The position numbers and the translations under genes were made by a program. A stretch of 64,000 bases of DNA, taken from Streptomyces phaeoluteigriseus (GTDB lineage Bacteria > Actinomycetota > Actinomycetes > Streptomycetales > Streptomycetaceae). The stretch spans positions 1 through 64,000 of the forward strand of contig NZ_MPOH02000004.1 of the NCBI RefSeq assembly GCF_001896135.2. Reading direction: 5' to 3'. Within the stretch, counting starts at the first letter, position 1, and each line of letters starts with the position of its first letter. The notes beneath the pieces are model-generated. The model saw only the letters and a program-made list of their open reading frames with translations, was not told where the DNA came from and searched no databases. Shown in pieces: positions 56,819 to 64,000 of this stretch.

Positions 56819-59095
56819 GTGCCACCCACCCTCTACCGCGACACGGGTTATACCCTTCGGCACCTGATAGAGGACATCGAGGGTGGAAGGATCGGACTTC
56901 CCGACATTCAGCGGCCGTTCGTCTGGTCCGCGACAAAGACCCGCGATCTCTTCGACTCGATGTACCGCGGCTACCCGATCGGCACCCTGATGTTCTGGGA
57001 GACCGGAGCCGAGGTGGGGACCCGGCAGATCGGGACGGGAACGGGCGGCCGGGCGCCCCAACGGCTGGTCGTGGACGGGCAGCAGCGGCTTACCGCATTG
57101 TTCGCCGTACTCACCGGGCGCAAGGTCGTCAACAAGTCCTTCGACGAGGTCACACTGCGGATCGCCTTCCACCCGCAGGACCAGACGTTCGAGGTCACGG
57201 ACGCGGCAATCGAGCGAGACACCGCCTACATCCCGGACATCACCAAGCTCTGGGCCCCGAGCGGCCACCGTGGCGCCGTCCGGGAGTTCTTCCACCGGCT
57301 CGAACAGGCCGCAGGCGAGCCCCTGCCGACCACGACGAGGGACGAGCTGGAAGAGCGGATTGACCGTGTCCGGGGCCTGCACGACTTCCGTTTCCAGGTG
57401 GTGGAGTTGGACGCCGCAGCCGACGAGGAGCAGGTCGCGGAGATCTTCGTCCGTATCAACTTCCAGGGAGTGAAGCTCAACCAGTCCGACTTCATCCTCA
57501 CCTTGATGTCGGTGCACTGGGAGAAGGGCCGACGTCAACTGGAGGACTTCTGCCGGGCCGCGGTGGTCGCGGGACTTCCCGGACCGAACCCGCGCAACCC
57601 GTTCCTGGACCCCAGCCCGGACCAGCTCCTGCGCGTCGCTGTCGCCGTGGCCTTCCGGCGTGCCCGGCTCCAGCACGTCTACAACGTGCTGCGAGGCAAG
57701 GACTTTGAGACCGGAAAGGTCTCCGCCGAGCGGCGCCAGGAACAGTTCGAACGGCTGGCGCAGGCGCAAACGCAGGTCCTCGATCTGACCAGCTGGCACG
57801 AGTTCTTCCAGTGCATCACCGCGGCCGGCTTCCGTAGCCGCAAGATGATTACCTCTGACACCGCCCTGCTGTACAGCTACGCGCTGTGGCTTATCGGACT
57901 GCACGACTTCGGGCTGTCGGCGGAAGAACTCCGTCCGGTCATCGCGCGCTGGTTCTTCATGGTGCACACTACCGGCCGCTACTCCAACTCCCCCGAGTCG
58001 CAGATGGAGTTTGATCTGGGTCGGATCGGCGGCCTGCCGCAGGGTGACGGCCAGGCGTTCGCCGCAGAACTCGCCCGGATCATCTCCGCGCACTTCACCG
58101 GTGATTACTGGGACATCTCCCTGCCGAACAGGCTCGACAGCTCATCGTCGTACTCCCCGGTGGTGTTCGCCTACCAGGCCGCGTTGAACATCCTGGACGC
58201 CGAGTTGCTGTGCGGCGACCAGCACATCCGCGACCTGATGGATCCGACGGCCAGGCCCGCCCGGAAGGTTCCCCGGGACCGGCTGTTCTACTCCGAAACC
58301 CTCGCGGGTCTTGGTATCACCGACAAACGCCAGGTCAACGCCATCGCCAACATGGCATATGTGACGTGGCCGGCAAGCGAGAAGGGCAACACTGACGCAC
58401 CTCACGTCTACTGGCCCAGGATCACCGAGGCGATGGACCCGGAGGTGGTCAGGCGGCAGGCCCTGTGGCACGCGCTGCCGGTCGGCTGGGAGCAGCTCGA
58501 CTACGCGGCCTTCCTGGAACGACGCCGCCAGCTGATCGCCCAAGTGGTACGGGAGGCGTTCGAGACGCTCAGCGCGGACCGACCCGCGTACGTGCCCACC
58601 GCGGCGGCCGATCTGATCGCCGCCGGTGAGTCCCAAGGCACCGAGTTCAAGGCGAGTGCCCGCTGGAACGTGCACACCGGGGAGTACGACAAGTCCCTGC
58701 AACACAATCTCGTCAAGACGGTCTGTGGTTTCCTCAACGGGGAGGGCGGCAACCTGTTCGTCGGCATCGGTGACGACGGGACTGTACTAGGGATCGAGAA
58801 CGATCTGTCCACCCTGCCGAAGCAGGCTGACCTCGATGGCTACGAACTGTTCGTACGCCAAGTCCTCGATGACAACCTCTCGGCTCCGACCGCGACCACC
58901 GTGCGGATCAGTTTTCCCGAGGTGGCCGACCGTGTCGTCTGCCGGGTCAGCGTGGCCGCGGCCGGCAAGGCCGTGTTCGCCAGGCCCGCCAAAGGCGGCA
59001 GCGTGGCCACCGACTTCTGGGTCCGGGTTGGTAACGCCACCAAGCAGCTGCATGGTGAGGGTCTCCTGCGGTACCGGGAGGATCACTGGGGGTGA
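56819..59095 (+). CDS. DUF262-AlbA_2 (GmrSD/SspE-like N-domain fused to Schlafen-type AlbA) protein
   Basis: 758 residues from GTG 56819, with GAGGAG eight bases upstream. The N-terminal DUF262 part has GLPDIQRPFVW (27-36), LVVDGQQRLTALFAVL with the DGQQR nucleotidase motif (86-90) and EIFVRINFQGVKLNQSDFIL. The middle is helical (about 230-590). The C-terminus (about 603-745) is AlbA_2: GESQGTEFKASARWN, VKTVCGFLNGEGGNLFVGIG and DDGTVLGIENDL. DUF262 proteins include GmrS-type restriction enzymes and SspE; AlbA_2 domains occur in Schlafen-like nucleic-acid enzymes. A DUF1524 HNH nuclease is not seen. Defence is inferred. Confidence 0.88.
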   Translation: MPPTLYRDTGYTLRHLIEDIEGGRIGLPDIQRPFVWSATKTRDLFDSMYRGYPIGTLMFWETGAEVGTRQIGTGTGGRAPQRLVVDGQQRLTALFAVLTGRKVVNKSFDEVTLRIAFHPQDQTFEVTDAAIERDTAYIPDITKLWAPSGHRGAVREFFHRLEQAAGEPLPTTTRDELEERIDRVRGLHDFRFQVVELDAAADEEQVAEIFVRINFQGVKLNQSDFILTLMSVHWEKGRRQLEDFCRAAVVAGLPGPNPRNPFLDPSPDQLLRVAVAVAFRRARLQHVYNVLRGKDFETGKVSAERRQEQFERLAQAQTQVLDLTSWHEFFQCITAAGFRSRKMITSDTALLYSYALWLIGLHDFGLSAEELRPVIARWFFMVHTTGRYSNSPESQMEFDLGRIGGLPQGDGQAFAAELARIISAHFTGDYWDISLPNRLDSSSSYSPVVFAYQAALNILDAELLCGDQHIRDLMDPTARPARKVPRDRLFYSETLAGLGITDKRQVNAIANMAYVTWPASEKGNTDAPHVYWPRITEAMDPEVVRRQALWHALPVGWEQLDYAAFLERRRQLIAQVVREAFETLSADRPAYVPTAAADLIAAGESQGTEFKASARWNVHTGEYDKSLQHNLVKTVCGFLNGEGGNLFVGIGDDGTVLGIENDLSTLPKQADLDGYELFVRQVLDDNLSAPTATTVRISFPEVADRVVCRVSVAAAGKAVFARPAKGGSVATDFWVRVGNATKQLHGEGLLRYREDHWG

Positions 59096-59312
59096 TCGAA
59101 GAGGACCTACTTTGAAACAACCCGCGAGCATGCCGCCGTGTGATCACGTCCGGCGCCCGACGTCGTCCGCACTTCTTCGTACACTTCGCACCGCCGCGGA
59201 CGGCGCAAGGTAGCACCTCAGCCGGTCCGTGGCTGGTCCGGAGCGGGCACCGATTCGCGGTGGACGAGTTCGGCAGGTTGCTGAACGGTCACGGATGGTC
59301 GCTTCAGCCTGT
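59096..59312. other. Right part of the island, no supported gene
   Basis: One plus frame ends SGHRFAVDEFGRLLNGHGWS and LQPVGA at 59322, reminiscent of a winged-helix end of IS630-type transposases. It is too short to call. Confidence 0.25.
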
Positions 59313-59347
59313 GGGTGCCTGAAGGGTAAAGCCTACGCCAGGCACCC
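59313..59347. terminator. Hairpin after the aldehyde dehydrogenase gene
   Basis: GGGTGCCTG (59313-59321) and CAGGCACCC (59339-59347) form a perfect 9-bp stem with a 17-base loop, 12 bp beyond the minus-strand stop. Confidence 0.55.
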
Positions 59348-59358
59348 AACTTGCGGCT

Positions 59359-60881
<1,523 letters not shown>

Positions 60882-61019
60882 GGTGGATAGCCTCCCTGAG
60901 CAGCACTGCCCGCCGTTGGGCAGCTCTGCGCGCCAGGCTAGGAAGGCCGACGTTGCATCCACGTTGCGGAGTGCGGGTGGGTGCGGGGAAGTCACCTGAA
61001 GTGAGCCGCGTGACCGTCG

Positions 61020-61116
61020 CGCCGGGTCGTGTCGGGTCGCGCCGGGTCGCGCCGGGTCGTGTTGGCCGTGTCGGCCCTGTCGGCCGTGACGGCCCTGTCG
61101 GCCGACGCGGTCGGCC
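61020..61116. repeat. Imperfect short tandem repeats between regulator and ALDH
   Basis: CGGGTCG(T/C)GCC-like units (about 10 bp, 61022-61062) merge into TCGGCC(G/C)TG-like units (61066-61110). A simple GC repeat; function unknown, but it occupies the ALDH promoter side. Confidence 0.7.
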
Positions 61117-61123
61117 GGTGTCG

Positions 61124-62392
61124 TCAGTGGCGCGTCCGCGACGCCGGTGCCGCCAACTCCGCCTCCAGCGCGGCCAGCCGAGCCCGTACCGCCGCCGTCG
61201 GCCGAGCCGATGCCAGCGCCCGCCATATGTCGAGGTCGTCCTCACCCCATGGTGCGTGCGCCCAGTCCGCGAGCAGGTCGGGGTCCCGGCCGGCGATCAG
61301 GGCGGCACGCAGGCCGTCGGCCAGGCGGTTCCGGAGCCGCACCACCGCCGGTGCCTGCGACGCCGGCAGCGGCGGACCGGTGTACGCCGTGACGGCGGCC
61401 GTGACCGCCCCGGCCGCCAGACGCCGCTCCACGACGGCGATGTCCGACTCGACGGGAACACTGAGCCGGTACGGCCGCGAGGTCACCAGCCCGGGGCCGA
61501 GCATCCCGCGCAGCCGGGCGAGTTCGGCTCGCAGGGTCACCGGAGTCACCGACTCGTCCTCGTACACCGCGCACAGCAGCTCGTCCCCGGTCAGGCCCTC
61601 CGGATGGCGGGTCAGCAGCACCAGGATCTCGCTGTGCCGCCGACTGAGCCTGATCCGTCGCCCGCCGGCCGCGAGACAGGCCTCGTCGCGACCCAACACG
61701 GTCAGCTGGGGCGGATCGGTCTCCCGCCGAGCGGGCGCGAGCAGCGCGAGGTGTGACTCGGCGGCCCGCGCGACGGCCTGGACGAAGGCCAGGCTGTGCG
61801 GATGCGCCAGCCCGTTGCCGCCGGTGATGTCCACCGCGCCCAGCACCCGCCCGGTCCGCGGATCGTGCACCGGCGCCGCCGCGCACGTCCAGGGCTGCAC
61901 CCGTCGGATGAAGTGCTCGGCCGCGAACACCTGCACCGGACGGTCCAGGGCGACCGCCGTTCCCGGTGCGTTCGTCCCCACCGAGGTCTCCGCCCACCGC
62001 GCGCCCGGCACGAAGTTCATCCGCTCGGCCTGGCGCCGGGTCGCAGGGTGGCCCTCGACCCACAGCAGCCGCCCGTGCGCGTCGCACACCGCCAGGAGAT
62101 GCTCTCCGTCGGCGGCGAACGTGCCCATCAGCTCCCGGAACAGCGGCATCACCCGTACCAGGGGATGCTCGGCCCGGTAGGTGCCGAGATCCCCGTCGGT
62201 CAACTCCACACTCGCGGTGCCGTCCGGCCCGACACCCGCCCGCGCCGATCGCCGCCACGAGTCGGCCACCACGGACCGCACCGGCCGCGGCACGGTGCCG
62301 GCCTCGGTGAACGCGTCGTGCGCCCGCCGCAGGACACGTACACGCTCGGCAGGGTCGGCCCCCGGTTCCAGGGCCACCCACGGATCGGTCAA
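61124..62392 (-). CDS. GAF-domain transcriptional regulator of the aldehyde dehydrogenase
   Basis: 422 residues from TTG 62392, chosen for the ideal GGGAGG six bases upstream; no good ATG or GTG exists. The N-terminus is a helical segment with [20 protein letters not shown], typical of AcoR-like activators. A GAF sensor follows ([60 protein letters not shown]). There is no AAA+ domain. The C-terminal half has an HTH ([38 protein letters not shown]) resembling OmpR-type or SARP folds. In Streptomyces such genes neighbour exaC-like ALDH genes and respond to alcohols or aldehydes. Confidence 0.85.
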   Translation of the reverse strand: MTDPWVALEPGADPAERVRVLRRAHDAFTEAGTVPRPVRSVVADSWRRSARAGVGPDGTASVELTDGDLGTYRAEHPLVRVMPLFRELMGTFAADGEHLLAVCDAHGRLLWVEGHPATRRQAERMNFVPGARWAETSVGTNAPGTAVALDRPVQVFAAEHFIRRVQPWTCAAAPVHDPRTGRVLGAVDITGGNGLAHPHSLAFVQAVARAAESHLALLAPARRETDPPQLTVLGRDEACLAAGGRRIRLSRRHSEILVLLTRHPEGLTGDELLCAVYEDESVTPVTLRAELARLRGMLGPGLVTSRPYRLSVPVESDIAVVERRLAAGAVTAAVTAYTGPPLPASQAPAVVRLRNRLADGLRAALIAGRDPDLLADWAHAPWGEDDLDIWRALASARPTAAVRARLAALEAELAAPASRTRH

Positions 62393-62508
62393 GTCGGCCT
62401 CCCGGCAGGCGATGCGGCTGGGGACATCGTCACTCCGGGTGTGCGCCCCGACAACCGTTTGGACCGGGGTCACCCGAAAGAGGGGACGGGGAGATCCGGC
62501 CGCCCCCG

Positions 62509-63114
62509 TCAGGCGGAGTTGACGAGTCTGAGGTAGCGGACCCAGTCCCAGTTGGGGCCGGGATCGGTGTGGTCGGTGCCGGGCACCTCGTGGTGGCCGA
62601 TGATGTGGGCCCGGTCCTTGGGGATGCCGTACCGGTCGCAGACGGACGCCGTGAGCCGGGCGGACCGCTCGTAGAGGGTGTGGGTGAAGTAGGCAGGCCG
62701 GTCCACCCACCCTTCGTGCTCGATGCCGATGCTGCGTGTGTTGTGGTCCCAGTCGCCCGCGTGCCAGGCGACGTCCGACTCCCGTACGCACTGCGCCACA
62801 TGACCGTCGGCGGAACGCACCACGTAGTGCGCGGACACCTTCTTCTGCGGATTCTGGAAAATGGACAGGGCCTGGGCGTACGTGGTCTGTGTGACATGGA
62901 TGACGACCCGGTCGACGGTGTACGTCGTAGGGCGGCTGGACGCCGTGTAGTTGAGGGATGTCGCGGGCTGCCACTCGGCCGACGGGTGGTCGACGGCCGG
63001 CGTCCGCGCACCGGCCCGCGTCTCGGGGAGCAGCACGTACGGTACGGCGGCGAGGGCGGCGCCCTTCAGGATCCGGCGCCTGTCGAGGAGGGGGAGTGGC
63101 CTGGTTCGTTCCAC
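62509..63114 (-). CDS. Exported N-acetylmuramoyl-L-alanine amidase (Amidase_2)
   Basis: 201 residues from GTG 63114. A Tat signal (DRRRILKGAALAAVPYVLLP) precedes a type-2 amidase domain: zinc ligand His in VVIHVTQTTYAQ, SAHYVVRSADGHVAQCV, VAWHAGDWDHNTRSIGIEHE and the second ligand region HHEVPGTDHTDPGPNWDWVR. It cleaves the bond between muramic acid and L-Ala in peptidoglycan, outside the membrane. No cell-wall-binding module is present. The frame remains open upstream of 63114 without a better start. It is divergent from the MerR gene across 300 bp that hold no other gene. Confidence 0.92.
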   Translation of the reverse strand: MERTRPLPLLDRRRILKGAALAAVPYVLLPETRAGARTPAVDHPSAEWQPATSLNYTASSRPTTYTVDRVVIHVTQTTYAQALSIFQNPQKKVSAHYVVRSADGHVAQCVRESDVAWHAGDWDHNTRSIGIEHEGWVDRPAYFTHTLYERSARLTASVCDRYGIPKDRAHIIGHHEVPGTDHTDPGPNWDWVRYLRLVNSA

Positions 63115-63414
63115 GGATGCTGCCTTTCGAAGGACGGGGCGTGCAGGACTCGACGCCGGTTCGGTACGGGCACGCGCGTCGGCTCCGGAGCGGTGCCGCG
63201 GCCGTCTCGCGAGGCGCGCGTGCGATCCGCGGTGCGTCCCTGGCGGGCCGACGGCGGTTCCTCGCGGATCCCGGCCGCGCACCTGCGGTCATTACGGAGG
63301 AACAGCGCGTTTCCTGGCATTGGTGCGGGGCGGTGTGTATGGGGTTGCACCTTCCGTAGCGGCATGTGGTCCGGTGGACCTACGTCCCGGTCCCTTGAGG
63401 AAAGGTCCTTGCTC

Positions 63415-64000
63415 ATGCATTCGCCGTTCATGCCACCTCGCCAGGTCAAGATCGGTGACGCGGCGGCCTTCGCCGGCACCACGCCGCGGGCGATTCGCCA
63501 TTACCACGAGATCGGCCTGCTCCCCGAGCCTGAGCGGGGCGGCGATGACCGCCGCCGCTACGGGTACGAGGACATGATCCGCCTGCTGTGGATTCGCAAG
63601 ATGGCCGACGCCGGGATCGCCCTGGACGACATCCGTGACGCCTTTACCACCGGCACGGCTTCCGCCGGTGCGGACAGCGGAGACGGTATCGCGGGCATCC
63701 TGGAGCGGCTGGAGGAAACCCTCGCCGAGCAGGAGGCGGAATTGCGGCGGCAGCGGACCGCCGTGCAGCGGATGCGCACCGAAGGCAACCGGATGGGCCT
63801 GCTCTCCGACTTCGTCACCGAACGCCTCAAGAGCCTGCCTGAGGGCTCCCTGCGTCAGGCGGACCTGGACAGTCTGCTGGTCACTGAGCGGATCTTCGGC
63901 CCGCTCGGCGCGGCCATCCAGGCCACCCGCTTCGTCGTCCTGGCCACGCATCCCACTCTGCGGGAGGATTCCGACCGCATCGATGACGCCGAGGAGGCAC
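63415..64000 (+). CDS. MerR-family transcriptional regulator (runs off the window)
   Basis: At least 195 residues from ATG 63415 (ATG 63430 is an alternative). The N-terminal HTH is QVKIGDAAAFAGTTPRAIRH followed by YHEIGLLPEPERGGDDRRRY, the MerR hallmark. A dimerising coiled coil comes next (ILERLEETLAEQEAELRRQR). The effector part continues past the right edge. The Cys residues typical of metal sensors are not seen in the visible part, so a drug- or stress-type MerR is more likely. Promoter candidates lie in 63300-63410, including GGACCT/AGGTCC half-sites. Confidence 0.9.
   Translation, partial: MHSPFMPPRQVKIGDAAAFAGTTPRAIRHYHEIGLLPEPERGGDDRRRYGYEDMIRLLWIRKMADAGIALDDIRDAFTTGTASAGADSGDGIAGILERLEETLAEQEAELRRQRTAVQRMRTEGNRMGLLSDFVTERLKSLPEGSLRQADLDSLLVTERIFGPLGAAIQATRFVVLATHPTLREDSDRIDDAEEA

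Noticed and set aside
53681..59095. A complete type I restriction-modification operon
   Set aside because: No HsdR helicase and no intact HsdM or HsdS; only a doubtful tail fragment is present.

Overview
The window is a 64 kb piece of a high-G+C actinomycete chromosome, almost certainly Streptomyces. The evidence is codon use with G or C at nearly every third position, frequent GTG starts, and typical Streptomyces families: DUF6777, DUF4232, DUF6243, streptophobe, SCO4225-type, AMIN-like, a SARP/AfsR regulator, and the PopR/ClpP3/ClpP4 locus. It reads like accessory or arm sequence: secreted plant-polysaccharide enzymes, orphan regulators, many insertion-sequence (IS) relics and several truncated genes.

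Layout. 0-6 kb: Ser/Thr kinase, streptophobe membrane protein, frameshifted DUF6777 protein, and an RsbW-like ATPase facing a SigB-type sigma factor. 6-10 kb: popR, clpP4 and clpP3, a VOC protein and an aminoglycoside-phosphotransferase-like gene. 10-19 kb: catalase, a beta-mannanase behind a perfect CebR-type operator, a cupin protein, secreted proteins, an FAD monooxygenase and a ROK repressor. 19-25.5 kb: the first third of a sugar ABC-transporter ATPase gene runs directly into a non-ribosomal peptide synthetase (NRPS; C-A-T-C) that ends in a domain resembling cyanobacterial acyl-ACP reductase. 26-29 kb: a SARP/NB-ARC/TPR regulator. 29-41 kb: a patchwork of IS relics, truncated genes, a CmtR-like metal sensor with its cation transporter, a redox cluster (two SDRs, an aldo/keto reductase, a TetR regulator) and a displaced 5' fragment of rpoA. 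41-53 kb: plant cell-wall degradation, with GH43-AbfB, a tannase/feruloyl esterase, a metallophosphoesterase, and a xylan block of GH62 arabinofuranosidase, GH10 xylanase and CE1-type feruloyl esterase. 53-59.4 kb: an island bracketed by two copies of the 3' end of an aldehyde dehydrogenase gene; it holds a NucS-like PD-(D/E)XK nuclease protein, an intact IS5-family element and a DUF262-AlbA_2 fusion. 59.4-64 kb: the aldehyde dehydrogenase with a GAF-domain regulator, a Tat-type amidase and a MerR regulator cut by the window end.

How the genes work together. The xylan block has a coherent logic: GH62 removes arabinose side chains, XlnA cuts the backbone, the CE1 esterase removes ferulate, and all carry or are linked to ricin-type CBM13 modules. 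Short palindromes lie between the divergent genes. PopR is known to repress clpP3-clpP4 in S. lividans and to be removed by ClpP1P2 through its C-terminal alanines; the Ala-Ala tail is present here. The 53-59 kb island is the best candidate for an undescribed system, probably anti-phage defence. The reductase-ended NRPS is the best candidate for unusual chemistry.

Caution. At least ten otherwise well-conserved genes are broken by one missing or extra G/C. In nearly every case a one-base repair restores a full-length product. This looks more like residual sequencing error than mass pseudogenisation, so frameshift calls should be checked on reads before biological conclusions are drawn.
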